Shown piece by piece: positions 11,560 to 21,254 of a DNA stretch of 44,926 nt. Within the stretch, counting starts at the first letter, position 1, and each line of letters begins with the position of its first letter. Made by a program: the position numbers and the translations under genes. The stretch is from Basidiobolus meristosporus CBS 931.73 (lineage: Eukaryota; Basidiobolomycota; Basidiobolomycetes; Basidiobolales; Basidiobolaceae), in the NCBI GenBank assembly GCA_002104905.1, contig MCFE01000688.1, positions 1 to 44,926 of the forward strand, written 5' to 3'. The notes below the pieces were generated by a model. That model saw only the letters and a program-made list of their open reading frames with translations, ran no database searches and was not told where the DNA came from.

Positions 11560-13350
11560 CAACCTGCCGCAGTACATCCTCAAGTATAGGTCAGCCGAAC
11601 GAGGAATAAATAAGCTTAGAGTTAGGCTGCGATAGTATAAAATTAGTATACTTCCGTACTTATCTCACTGTGCATATGGCTTGCTTGTAAGTAAGTTCAT
11701 TGTAGGTGATATTGGCAGGGATTGCGGCTCAAGTACTGATAACTGCCACAAGTATTCGGACAACTACTTTGTCATTCTTGGTTATATAGTGCCTGTTGTA
11801 AATATTTCAAATATTAAAGCATTGTGAAGAATGTTTGGTACTTGATATGGTACCTGAAGCTGCCAGTGCAATACCGGTTCAGAAGTGTCCAGTAAACCAA
11901 GGGTTCTGGTGATATTTAAATGAGGAAAGCAGAGGCCTATTGTACCTGGGCACCTGTAAGCAATTATCAATCATCAATTACATAAAGAACTGCTCACTCA
12001 GGAGTCGATGTAGGTTTAAAATCCCTACTGCATCCAATGGCCAACAGTATGGATCAAGGAGTTATCAGCACCATTATATATGCTACAAGGTTATTTATTG
12101 CGAAAATATGAGTTGGAATGCTGCCTAGAACAAGTTTACTGAGCTTATGTTTTACCAGTAGCTTTAGACCAATGGAGAGTTCCTACTCTTGCTTATCATT
12201 GTTCAAAATAACACCAAATTACTATATGAAGTAGAGTCCTATGCAGTACAATTGTATATCTGCTAGCTACCTGCAGTGGGAGTACAAAGCAAGTCACGTG
12301 TTGGTATTTGGCTTTCTGCAGAAGGCAATCAGTAACAAGAAATAATGATTAAACATGGCCTATTTATGCTAGTGTGCTGTAATCAGCTAAACAGTAGGAG
12401 CCTCTCTGAAAGACAGCTGGAGCCCCGTACAAGGCCTGCATCACCTATGCCAGCATGCCAATGTCTTAGTATATTGAGACTTTAGCCATAGCTGTGAAGG
12501 AAACTGTTCATAACAGCAAGTGCTGAGGCCACTGCACTGCTGTTGAGAATACTGAAGAGATAATAATATTTTGAGTATGACTACAATGAACCTTATGATC
12601 GTCTATATAAGTATCAGTCAGTAATAACTTGGCAAGTAGAATGCTGCCAGCTTGATGCGATAGATGCTCCATCTTACCATCAGGCGCCAAAGTAAGTTTG
12701 TCTATCTATCATAGCCATCATGGTTATTGAACAAACGCTCAAAAGATACTCTCCACAAAGCTCAGATGGTCATAAGATCTTATGCGTGCTGTGGGGCAGA
12801 CAAGAGGTTGAATCAGAGTCCTCGTATGGAAGCCGGTGAGGGACAGCTGTGGTAGGGAGTGATGGAGGTTCAATAGGACGTAATCCCCGTCTCTCATCGC
12901 GTATCTCCCCGATTTTGTCCCCACGTCTTTAGCAAAGTCTTCGCGAACCCCGACCTCGTGGAACCTTTCACTAAGCACCGATACTTACATTTCACTTGGG
13001 ATAAATACCTAAGTTGGTAAAGCCTTTCACCTTATCTACACATCAACTGGGCGTGTCTTTCACCACCACTATCAGTAGTGGGAAGGCTATAAAGATTCGT
13101 GTTTTGAATAGATTTCCACAAGAGCCAGTGAGTTCTTTCACTCTACGAATATATATGCATGCATTCGATCCGGTTTTATACTTACAGCGAATAGAAATTC
13201 AAGCCACGCACACTAAAACAAGCTACTCATACTATAAAATTGTAGCGCCCGTACTTCACTTGACTTAAGCCTTATTATGTTACTAGTAGCAAGGAACGGG
13301 CTCGCTTGGCTAGAAACTGAAGTAAGGGTAATACACCCAGGAGTGATCAA
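11560..13350. other. intermodule spacer
   Basis: No gene recognised. 11480-11960 is spacer shared with the region after M5 (18770-19000). 12550-13270 is shared with 19000-19670 upstream of M6; common blocks include AAACGCTCAAAAGATA, TCTCCACAAAG and GTCTTTCACCACCACTATC. CpG frequency is that of the island. Frames up to 84 codons in it are not preserved between copies. Confidence 0.6.
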
Positions 13351-13466
13351 ATATTCCCCTTCATTGCCATGGTAACTCTGCCTATCTCTCCTTGCCTACC
13401 GTCCCTATCCCCTTAAAGCTCTATACAGTCCTCTTCAGTATCCAATTCAGTGGTGAAACACACACA

Positions 13467-13747
13467 ATGCGATTCAATACCCTTCTCTGCTCCTTAACCG
13501 TGGCACTGCTAACCCGCGTGTCGACATCAGCTCATGTCGACACGTGACCTGCAAACCGGTAGATATCACAAGCATCACTTCCGGTCCACCCGGCACCTCC
13601 GCCAAAGTAATCCTGTACCCTTCCCTGCAAGATTGCAACCGTAAAAGGAACACGACTGCTACGATTACCTCTAAACAACTCAAGATATACATCGCGAAGT
13701 ACGGAAAAGAAGTGACCGTTGGAGCAGTGAGAGTCTCTGCCAACTAG
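13467..13747 (+). pseudogene. family B pseudogene, module M3
   Basis: ATG is present and starts MRFNTLLCSLTVALLTRVST, a signal-peptide-like stretch, but the frame stops after about 26 codons. The fusion at TCAGCTCATG joins it out of frame to exon 2-like sequence. From 13544 the exon 2 frame is fully open (VTCKPVDITSITSGPPGTSA to VRVSAN-TAG) and keeps the DCNRKRN motif and KEVTVGAV. No splice pair that restores the frame was found; the only candidates would give introns of about 13 bp or 45 bp. It converges on the intact A gene 125 bp away. Confidence 0.75.
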
Positions 13748-13872
13748 CATTCTCAATAAGAGTCATAATCACATGGCCATTCACTATCAATAGATAAAAT
13801 GCAACGGTACTTTATTCAAGCACATAGGCAAGTTGTATTGTTGGAGTGGATGAAAGCCTTGATTCTTACTAT

Positions 13873-14322
13873 TCAGCAACCCCAGTCGCATCCACCATAC
13901 CCTCCATATCCCCCGTAGCGTCCATATCCCCACCGACCTCCATAACCACCGTAGCGACCGTAGCGTCCTCGTCCCCAGTATCTGCCCCTCCGCCGCCCAT
14001 ATCCACCGTATCTCCCCCATAGCTGGGCCTCTTCAGGATTGCCCTCCTCTTCCTCGACTCCTTGGTCGGCGTCTTGCTTATCCGAGAGGGTCTGATCGAA
14101 CGCATTTCTTGACATCTGGCCGAGAATGCCATCGATGTAGTGTCGAATATTCTGCGCATCCTCTTCCTTGTTGGACGAGAACCTCTTCACCACTTGGCCA
14201 CTTTGTGGATCCCTATCGGAGATGGATGCGCTCGCTACATTTGTGCTTGACACATCCACGGGACTTCCAAAGGCATTGACGGCCATTAGTAGAGCACAAG
14301 CTGCGGTAAGTTGTTTGTACAT
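13873..14322 (-). CDS. family A secreted Gly/Tyr/Arg-rich peptide precursor, module M3 (149 aa)
   Basis: Signal peptide at residues 1 to about 19 (MYKQLTAACALLMAVNAFG). Pro-region about 20-101 with NVASASISDRDPQSG, a dibasic KR at 46-47 (possible Kex2-type site), the helical-looking EEDAQNIRHYIDGILGQMSR and an acidic GVEEEEGNPEE. Residues 102-149 are the tail: 21 Gly, 10 Tyr, 10 Arg, 4 Trp, 2 Cys and 1 Asp, so about nine net positive charges, ending C145-D-W-G-C149. The start is set by the TTCACAATG context and a TATATAAA box 40 bp upstream; AATAAA (13816-13811) follows the stop by about 57 bp. M6 differs by six residues. Known families with similar tails include nematode YGGYG/NLP antimicrobial peptides and RGG/GYG assembly domains. 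Function here is inferred only as a secreted cationic peptide. Confidence 0.9.
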   Translation of the reverse strand: MYKQLTAACALLMAVNAFGSPVDVSSTNVASASISDRDPQSGQVVKRFSSNKEEDAQNIRHYIDGILGQMSRNAFDQTLSDKQDADQGVEEEEGNPEEAQLWGRYGGYGRRRGRYWGRGRYGRYGGYGGRWGYGRYGGYGGYGGCDWGC

Positions 14323-14361
14323 TGTGAATGTTGAATACTCAAATAAAGCTCAGCACCAGTC

Positions 14362-14369
14362 TTTATATA
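14362..14369 (-). promoter_or_regulatory. TATA box of module M3 family A gene (type II promoter)
   Basis: TATATAAA on the minus strand, about 40 bp before the ATG, within TGTGTATATAAAGACTGGTG. This context is identical in M6 and M8 and differs from the type I promoters of M1, M4 and M7. Confidence 0.65.
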
Positions 14370-14699
14370 CACATACAAGATGGAGGTTGATTGATATCGC
14401 ATCTAGGAAGCCTCAGTCAAATGATGTAGTATATTTTGGAGGCAACCACCGCAGCCAAAGTACAAACACTCGATTTCTGTTAACAACAACACTAGTCGTG
14501 GTATAGAGATTTCTATACTATGTTATATGAAAGCGGCAAGTATTTCTCTCATAAACGGAAATGGGTAGAAAACCAGTGAGAGCCTCAAAAGAGAGCCTCA
14601 AAAATTGGCCTTTATTTGGCATGATTTAGAGTTGTGGATGATCGCAATATTGGTAGTAAGCTTAACAGCATGATGTATTAAATTAGCAGCTCAAGCAAA

Positions 14700-14960
14700 C
14701 CCTCCAAGTTCCCAGCGACCATCATAGTCCCCGCAAACCTCCAAATCCACTGTAGCGTCCATATCCCCAATGCCTGCCTCTCTATTGTATCTCCCCCACA
14801 ACTGGGCTTCTGGATCACTTTCCTCCTCCTCTGAGGCTCCTTAATTAGAGACAATATTTAGGAATGTACTCTTTTATATTTGGCCAAGAAGGCCATCAAT
14901 ATAGCCTCAAATATTATGCGCATCTTCCTCCTTGTCAGACTGGAATTGCCATTGTATATT
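14700..14960 (-). pseudogene. family A-like remnant
   Basis: The minus strand reads SEEEESDPEAQLWGRYN, a clear match to the acidic-run/WGRY junction of family A (VEEEEGNPEEAQLWGRYGG), and then loses the Gly/Tyr pattern. Upstream DNA (CTTCCTCCTTGTCAGACTGG and similar) matches the DEDA region but with frame breaks. No signal peptide is attached. A related remnant lies at 21080-21254, after M6. Confidence 0.55.
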
Positions 14961-15332
14961 TTGGAAGCAATCACCCCTCTATAAGCTTCAACTTACAAAT
15001 ATTCTATCACAACGGTAATAGACTTCTACAAGTTTATTTGCAATATGATTGTGTATTAACACGCATATAGATTGAATCTATAGGTTACACTGTCAATATG
15101 ATAACCAGTTATCCACCTGCCTAGGCATGTATTGGACTTTTCAAGTTTGGCAAAGTTGCCAATATACCACTCATTATAGATTAAACTTGAAAATTTATGT
15201 GTATTTATTTTTGCTGGCTTGTCTATGGCTTCTTGTTTATAAAACTCTTTGTTTACCATGCATGGAGCTTTGATTGCTTTGTCTCCAGGTGGAGATCTAA
15301 ACCCCACCTGAAAACAAAGCTATTTTGGGAAT

Positions 15333-16325
15333 ATGCAAACCCACCTTGAATGGACCAATGAGCACCCTACAGTTGCTAGTGCTGTAAAGCTCTGCTTGGA
15401 GGTCAGAAGCTGGCAAGAGGCCCACAGAATAATCTCAACCGTCAAGGCAATTCTTCATCGCTTCAAAATTACATCAACTTCATCAGGTGGCATATTTACC
15501 ACTGTTTATTGCGATGGAACTTCAATGGAGGATGATTTGAGGTTTCTTGAGCATGCAACTAGCCATTTACTGCTGAATTCTATTCAAGCAGCAAATAGCT
15601 ACAACATTACGCCCTTTTCCACTGCAACAGTGCTTAACACTGGAAATATTAGCAATATTCAGAATCCAAAGGTATCCCAATTCATTTGCGACATTCAGCA
15701 ATACACAACAAAGTTCAGATTGGCCAAGCAGCTAGCAAAGGATGCTGGCTGCTCACCTTCAGAAACACAAGAATCTGGTGCGTATGGCTACGGTAGTCAA
15801 CAAATGCCAATATCAATATTAGGATTCTTGCGCATGTTATCAAAGGATGTACATCAGTGCAGAATTATGGAAGAAGCAGCCACTGGAGCATCCAATGCAT
15901 TTTACTATAACCTTTACAGCTGCTATAGTACCTTTGCAAGAATGACACTGACAAACCACCAACCATCCACAATTCAAACTGCTCTTGGGGCCAGCAAGAT
16001 CATTCTACACGCATTACGGTTTACAATACGTAAGCAATATCCTCATTTTAACTATAACCGTTTTAAGCAGGCTCTGGACCGGGCTGGGCCAGTATATATG
16101 ATCACAAACTTCTTAGGCACTGGTATTTTGTCCTACCCTACAATATTTTCAGCTAACCAATTAGCTGAGATGAAATCTGAGAATTTGCAATATCTTTACA
16201 GATATTTTGCACAAAACCCTAATATGCGAAACTCATTTTGCAAAGAGTTTGAAACAGATGAATTTGAAATATTCGCTATTGATGAAATATTTGATCCATG
16301 GGCTAGCTGCTTCTGGAATAGATAG
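15333..16325 (+). CDS. orphan hypothetical protein, 330 aa
   Basis: This is by far the longest open frame of the window and is very unlikely to be open by chance at this AT content. The first ATG follows an in-frame TGA six codons upstream (15315-15317). TATAAA occurs about 90 bp upstream (15238-15243) and AATAAA about 55 bp after the stop. I recognise no domain. The protein is soluble-looking, without a signal peptide or clear membrane segment. It has an N-terminal helical half (EVRSWQEAHRIISTVKAILH), a central Ser/Gly-rich stretch (SETQESGAYGYGSQ), and a C-terminal half rich in aromatic residues ending DPWASCFWNR. It sits between blocks 1 and 2 with no second copy, so it is either an old single-copy gene or an insertion. 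An upstream exon cannot be excluded. Confidence 0.7.
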   Translation: MQTHLEWTNEHPTVASAVKLCLEVRSWQEAHRIISTVKAILHRFKITSTSSGGIFTTVYCDGTSMEDDLRFLEHATSHLLLNSIQAANSYNITPFSTATVLNTGNISNIQNPKVSQFICDIQQYTTKFRLAKQLAKDAGCSPSETQESGAYGYGSQQMPISILGFLRMLSKDVHQCRIMEEAATGASNAFYYNLYSCYSTFARMTLTNHQPSTIQTALGASKIILHALRFTIRKQYPHFNYNRFKQALDRAGPVYMITNFLGTGILSYPTIFSANQLAEMKSENLQYLYRYFAQNPNMRNSFCKEFETDEFEIFAIDEIFDPWASCFWNR

Positions 16326-16601
16326 CTACATGAGTATAATTACCATCTATATATTACTCCCCTATTATAATACCTCCCATAATAAAGTTATCAATGTTGT
16401 CACTCTCCAACCATATAGTTGATATTCTATAGGACTTTGAATAAGCGTGATGAATTGGCATCATATCTGTTCTTCCAATAATCAAGTATTCCCCTTCATT
16501 GTCATGGTAACTCTACCTGTTTCTCCTTGCCAACCGTGCTTATCCCCTTATAGCTCTATACAATCTTCTTTAATATTCAATTCAACGGTGAGACACACAC
16601 A

Positions 16602-16794
16602 GTGCGATTTAATACCGTTCTCTGCTCCTTAACCATTAACCTGCGTATCAACCTCAGCTCATGCCAACACGTGACCACCCAGCACCTCCGCCAAAGCAAT
16701 CCTGCACCCTTCTCTGCAAGATAACTACAGGAAAAGGAACAGGATTGCTGCGATTACCATTAAACAACGGAAAAGAAGTGACCATTGAAGCTAG
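16602..16794 (+). pseudogene. family B pseudogene, module M4
   Basis: The start position carries GTG instead of ATG. The signal-peptide part is shortened (the segment equivalent to VALLT is deleted before ACCTGCGTATCAAC), and the fused exon 2 part lacks the stretch around PVDTASIT. Exon 2 ends early at an in-place TAG after GTGACCATTGAAGC. This is the most degraded B copy of the array. Confidence 0.65.
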
Positions 16795-16941
16795 CATTGC
16801 ATTCACAATAAGAGTTGTACATCCCATCGAATTATACACATGACCATTCACTATTGATAGATAAAATGCAACAGTACTTTATTCATTGCTGGAGTGAATG
16901 AAAGCATTGGTTCTTACGATTGAAAAAACTGCGAATGGAGC

Positions 16942-17338
16942 TTAATCAGCAACCCCAGTCGCATCCACCATAGCCTCCATATCCCCCGTAGCGTCCATAT
17001 CTCCATCGACCTCCATAACCACCGTAGCAACCGTAACGTCCTCGTCACCAGTATCTGCCCCATAGCTCGGCCTCTTCTGGATTGCCCTCCTCTTCCTCAA
17101 CTCCTTGATCGGCGCCTTGCTTGCTCGATCGAACGTATTCCTTGACATCTGGCTGAGAATACCATCGATGTAGTGTCGAAAATTCTGCGCATCCTCCTCC
17201 CTGTTGGACGAGAACTTCTTCACCACTTGGCCGCTTTGTGGGTTTCTATCGGAGATTTGTGCTTGACACATCCACGGGACTTCCAAAGGCACTGACGACC
17301 ATTAGTAGAGCGCAAGCTGCGGTAAGTTGTTTGTACAT
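16942..17338 (-). pseudogene. family A precursor, module M4 (17-bp deletion plus further frameshift)
   Basis: The family start is at 17338 with a TATA box (TATATAAA) near 17376-17383. The same 17-bp deletion as in M1 breaks the frame after the signal peptide. A second lesion around FDR-ASKAPIKELRK removes codons of the SDKQDADQG stretch and shifts the rest into the acidic alternative frame (GDMDATGDMEAMVDATG). The WGRYGG repeats are also shortened: the segment between the acidic run and YWGRG is missing. Non-functional. Confidence 0.8.
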
Positions 17339-17742
17339 GGTGAATGTTGAATACTCCAATAAAGCTCGGCACCAGCCTTTATATACAGGGACAGCTTTTG
17401 GCCAAGACGGAGGTTTATAGACATCACATCTAGGAAGCTTCGCGAAATTGATGGGTTTCGGACGAACGATATATTATATTTTGCATCTATTCTACAGGCA
17501 TTAGGAAGATACAATAAGAGCCTCTAGAATAGTGTCACCATATAGTATATACTAATTAATCGTCATATTAGTAGTAGTCAGACCATTAGATACTATAGAA
17601 AGCAGAATGTAAAGTAAAATGGTTCGTACAGTCCAGGTCGACAGCACCACATGAATATAAGAAAGCTATAGACGGCATTCATGGAAGATTTCGAAAAAAA
17701 AGACTTTACTAACAGCACACCTTTGAAAAGTAGGGGTTGCCA

Positions 17743-17794
17743 CCGCATATGAGGCAATTAGGAGAGCAAAGGTGACGGAGAAGTGCTTGTACAT
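17743..17794 (-). pseudogene. 5' fragment of the 139-aa type family A gene
   Basis: The minus strand reads MYKHFSVTFALLIASYAVAT, almost the signal peptide of the 8607-9026 gene, in the same TTCACAATG context. It then ends in unrelated A/T-rich DNA also present near 8360 (AAAAAAGACTTTACTAACAG). This marks where block 2 lost its copy of that gene. Confidence 0.7.
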
Positions 17795-18179
17795 TGTGAA
17801 TCTTAGCGAACCAAGGCATCAGTCATATGCCTGACGGTAAGACTATAGAGATTTCAATGAGTTATTTCACTCTACAAATATATGCATGCATTTAATCAGG
17901 TTTTGCACTTATAGCAACTATTGCAGTTGTTTACATATATGAACCCAAGGCATACACGATAAAATTGTAGTGATTCAAGTCTTTTTGTGATTTTAGTAGC
18001 AAGGAACGGGCTCTCTTGGCTAGAAACTGAAGTAATCATATGCGTACTCCCAAGACTGAAAAAAGTACTCTAATAGAATATTCCCCTTCACTGCCCGTCT
18101 CTCCTTGCCCACCGTGCTTATCCCCTTATAGCTCTACACAATCTTCTTTAATATTCGATTTGACGGTAAAACACACACA

Positions 18180-18414
18180 GTGCGATGCAATACCGTTCTC
18201 TGCTCCTTAACCGTGGCATTGCTAACCCGCGTATCAACATCGGCTCATGCTAACACGTGTCCGGTAGATACCGCAAGCATCACTTTTGGACTATCCAGCA
18301 CCTCCGCCAAAGCAATCATGTACCCTTCTCTGTAAGATTGCAACAGGAAAAGGAACAGGATTGTTGCGACTGCTTCCAAATAACGGAAAAGAAGTAGGAG
18401 TCTCTGCCAAGTAG
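18180..18414 (+). pseudogene. family B pseudogene, module M5
   Basis: GTG replaces the start ATG, as in M2 and M4. The fused structure with the TCGGCTCATG junction is present, and the exon 2 part has the same internal shortening as M2 (CAAATAACGGAAAAGAAG). It ends S-AK-TAG. Its similarity to M2 over the whole module supports duplication after the lesions occurred. Confidence 0.7.
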
Positions 18415-18518
18415 CATTCACAATCAGAGTTATACATATGACCATTCACTATCGATAGATAAAATGCGACAGTACTTTATTCGTTGCTGGAGTGAATGAA
18501 AGCCTTGACTCTTATTAT

Positions 18519-18752
18519 TCAGCAACCCCAGTCGCATTCACCATACCCTCCATAACCACCGTAGCGACCGTAACGTCCTCGTCCCCAGTATCTGCCCCTC
18601 CACCGCCCATACCCGCCGTATCTCCCCCATAGCTCGGCCTCTTCGGGATTGCCTTCCTCTTCCTCGACTCCTTGGTCAGCATTCGCCATCTCCATGTACC
18701 AATGTATCCTATCACCGTATCCCCTTCCGTTGCTGCCACAAATCATATTCAT
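18519..18752 (-). pseudogene. family A chimeric, leaderless copy, module M5 (77 codons)
   Basis: The chimeric N-terminus is the same as in M2 (MNMICGSNGRGYGDRIHWYM), fused before ADQGVEEEEGNPEEAELW. The basic tail follows, shorter by one repeat than in M3, and ends ECDWGC. The frame is complete from ATG to stop, but there is no signal peptide and no family TATA box; a TGA lies just upstream in frame. Retention of an open tail in both chimeric copies may reflect recency rather than selection. Confidence 0.7.
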
Positions 18753-18989
18753 TAAAGGGTGGCATGGTTGATCGTAACATTTGTCACATCTGTTGAACCT
18801 ATCTAGCTACATCCAACTCCAGTGTTTATTCCTAGTCAGTTACGCATACAGTCAACCTGCCGCAATACATCCTCAAGTATAGGTCAGCTGAACGAGGAAT
18901 AAATAAGCTTAAAGTTAGGATGCTATAATATAGAAATTAGTATACTTCTGTACTTATCTTACAGTGCATATAGCTTGCTTGCAAGTAAC

Positions 18990-19670
18990 TTCATTGTAGG
19001 TGCTGATAATAATTTTTGAGTGTGACTGCAATGAACCTTATAAGTATCAGTCAGTAATAACTTGACAAGTAGAATGCTGCCAGCTTCATGTGACAGATAC
19101 TCCAACATGAGTGTATTTATCTACCATATCCATCATGGTTATTAAGCAAACGCTCAAAAGATATTCTCCACAAAGATCAGATGGTCACAAGATCTTATCC
19201 GTGTTGTAGGGCAGACGAGAGGTTGATTCAGAATCCTTGTATGGAAGGCGGTGAGGGACAGCCGTTGTAGAGAGAGATGGAGGTTCAATAGGGCTTAATC
19301 CCCGTCTCTTATCGCGTATCTCTCCAGTTTCGTCCCCACGTCTCTAGCCCGACCTCGTGCAACCTTTCACTAAGCAGTAATACTTACATGCCACTTGGGA
19401 TAAATACCCAAGCTGGTAAAGCCTTTCACCTAATCTACGCACCAACCGGGCGTGTCTTTCACCACCACTATCAGTCATGGAAAGGCTATAAAGATTTGTG
19501 TTTTGAATAAATTTTACCACGAGCCAGTGAGTTATTTCACTCTACGAATATATATACATGCATTCAATCCGGTTTTACACTTACAGCGAATAGAAATTCA
19601 AGTCACACACACTAAAACAAGCTACTCATACTATAAAATTGTAGCGCCCGTACTTCACTTGATTTAAGCC
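18990..19670. repeat. spacer repeat upstream of module M6
   Basis: Copy of 12550-13270 upstream of M3 (for example GTGTCTTTCACCACCACTAT, AAGCTACTCATACTATAAAA). It contains no family gene. Confidence 0.65.
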
Positions 19671-19865
19671 TTTTTATGTTACTAGTAGCAAGGAACGGGC
19701 TCGCTTGGCTAGAAACTGAAGTAAGGGTAATACACCCAGGAGTGATCAAATATTCCCCTTCATTGCCATGGTAACTCTGCCTATCTCTCCTTGCCTACCG
19801 TCCCTATCCCCTTAAAGCTCTATACAGTCCTCTTCAGGATTCAATTCAGTGGTGAAACGCACACA

Positions 19866-20128
19866 ATGCGATTCAATACCCTTCTCTGCTCCTTAACCGT
19901 GTCAACATCAGCTCATGTCAACACGTGACCTGCGAACCGGTAGATATCACAAGCATCACTTCCGGTCCACCCAGCACCTCCGCCAAAGTAATCCTGTACC
20001 CTTCCCTGCAAGATTGCAACCGTAAAAGGAACATGACTGCTACGATTACCTCTAAACAACTCGAGAGATACATCGCGAAGTACGGAAAAGAAGTGACCGT
20101 TGGAGCAGTGAGAGTCTCTGCCAACTAG
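19866..20128 (+). pseudogene. family B pseudogene, module M6
   Basis: ATG is present, but relative to M3 the signal-peptide core GCACTGCTAACCCGC is deleted. The exon 1-like frame still runs into the exon 2-like part out of frame. The exon 2 frame from 19925 (VTCEPVDITSITSGPPSTSA to VRVSAN) is open. It converges on the intact M6 A gene. Confidence 0.7.
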
Positions 20129-20253
20129 CATTCTCGATAAGAGTCATAATCACATGGCCATTCACTATCAATAGATAAATTGCAACGGTACTTTATTCAA
20201 GCACATAGGCAAGTTGTATTGTTGGAGTGGATGAAAGCCTTGATTCTTATTAT

Positions 20254-20703
20254 TCAGCAACCCCAGTCGCATCCACCATACCCTCCATATCCCCCGTAGC
20301 GTCCATATCCCCATCGACCTCCATAACCACCGTAGCGACCGTAACCTCCTCGTCCCCAGTATCTGCCCCTCCGCCGCCCATATCCACCGTATCTCCCCCA
20401 TAGCTGGGCCTCTTCTGGATTGCCCTCCTCTTCCTCGACATCTTGGTCGGCGTCTTGCTTATCCGAGAGGGTCTGATCGAACGTATTTCTTGACATCTGG
20501 CCGAGAATGCCATCGATGTAGTGTCGAATATTCTGCGCATCCTCTTCCTTGTTGGACGAGAACCTCTTCACCACTTGGCCACTTTGTGGATCCCTATCGG
20601 AGATGGACGCGCTCGCTACATTTGTGCTTGACACATCTACGGGACTTCCAAAGGCACTGACGACCATTAGTAGAGCACAAGCTGCGGTAAGTTGGTTGTA
20701 CAT
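20254..20703 (-). CDS. family A secreted Gly/Tyr/Arg-rich peptide precursor, module M6 (149 aa)
   Basis: Same architecture and length as the M3 gene, from which it differs at K3N, A14V, N16S, A74T, G88D and R120G. Signal peptide MYNQLTAACALLMVVSAFG, dibasic KR at 46-47, acidic run at 90-98, basic tail 102-149 with terminal CDWGC. The TATA box is 40 bp upstream in the type II context, and AATAAA is about 57 bp downstream. All differences leave the two Cys and four Trp of the tail unchanged. Predicted secreted; biological role unknown. Confidence 0.9.
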   Translation of the reverse strand: MYNQLTAACALLMVVSAFGSPVDVSSTNVASASISDRDPQSGQVVKRFSSNKEEDAQNIRHYIDGILGQMSRNTFDQTLSDKQDADQDVEEEEGNPEEAQLWGRYGGYGRRRGRYWGRGGYGRYGGYGGRWGYGRYGGYGGYGGCDWGC

Positions 20704-20742
20704 TGTGAATGTTGAATACTCAAATAAAGCTCAGCACCAGTC

Positions 20743-20750
20743 TTTATATA
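20743..20750 (-). promoter_or_regulatory. TATA box of module M6 family A gene (type II promoter)
   Basis: TATATAAA 40 bp upstream of the ATG, in the same context as in M3 and M8. Confidence 0.65.
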
Positions 20751-21079
20751 CACATACAAGATGGAGGTTGATTGATATCGCATCTAGGAAGCTTCAGTCA
20801 AATGATGTAGTATATTTCGGAGGCAACCACCGCAGCCAAAGTACAAACACTCGATTTCTGTTAACAACAACACCAGTCGTGGTATAGAGATTTCTATACT
20901 ATGTTATATGAAAGTGGCAAGTGTTTATCTCGTAAGCGGAAATGGGTAGATAAACAGCGAGAGCCTCAAAAGAGAGCCTCAAAAATTGGCCTTTATTTGG
21001 CATGATTTAGAGTTGTGGATGATCGCAATATTAGTAGTAAGCTTAACAGCATGATGTATTAAATTAGCAGCTCAAGCAA

Positions 21080-21254
21080 ACCCTCCAAGTTCCCAGCGAC
21101 CATTATAGTCCCCGAAGTGACCATAACGACCTCGTCACCTGCCCTTTCTGGTGCGAGCACCTTCTTCCTACACACCGTTTCCTGGCTTTGGAGAAGAGAT
21201 GGATACACTTGTCACATTAAAAAGTATTAGAACGATGGAAAAGTACTTGCGCAT
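21080..21254 (-). pseudogene. family A-like remnant with signal-peptide-like start
   Basis: From 21254 the minus strand reads MRKYFSIVLILFNVTSVSIS, a signal-peptide-like start similar to MHKHFSIPFALL of the 8607 gene. It stops after about 28 codons. Family-like fragments (EEGA...RKGR, then weak tail similarity at 21080-21125) follow. The equivalent relic after M7 starts at 24058. Broken and very probably inactive. Confidence 0.5.

Larger units (their letters stand above)
7020..14720. repeat. array block 1 (modules M1, M2, M3 and the 8607 gene)
   Basis: This segment carries three convergent B/A modules. M1 has A with a 17-bp deletion, M2 has a leaderless chimeric A, and M3 has an intact A. 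The same order recurs at 16440-21110 (M4, M5, M6), and its first and last types recur at 22470-25460 (M7, M8). The 8607-9026 gene lies between M1 and M2 and is reduced to a short fragment (17743-17794) at the equivalent place in block 2. Boundaries are approximate because they were judged by eye. Confidence 0.7.
16440..21110. repeat. array block 2 (modules M4, M5, M6)
   Basis: This is a second copy of the M1-M2-M3 order. M4 shares the 17-bp deletion of M1, M5 shares the chimeric junction of M2, and M6 is nearly identical to M3 including its promoter. The offset between equivalent A copies is not constant (9.4, 7.3 and 6.4 kb), because block 1 contains the 8607 gene and longer spacers. Confidence 0.7.

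Noticed and set aside
13467-13747. A splice form that would restore the frame of the fused B copies
   Set aside because: The only GT..AG pairs spanning the fusion give introns of about 13 or 45 bp without a branch site, far below the 70-bp intron of the intact gene.
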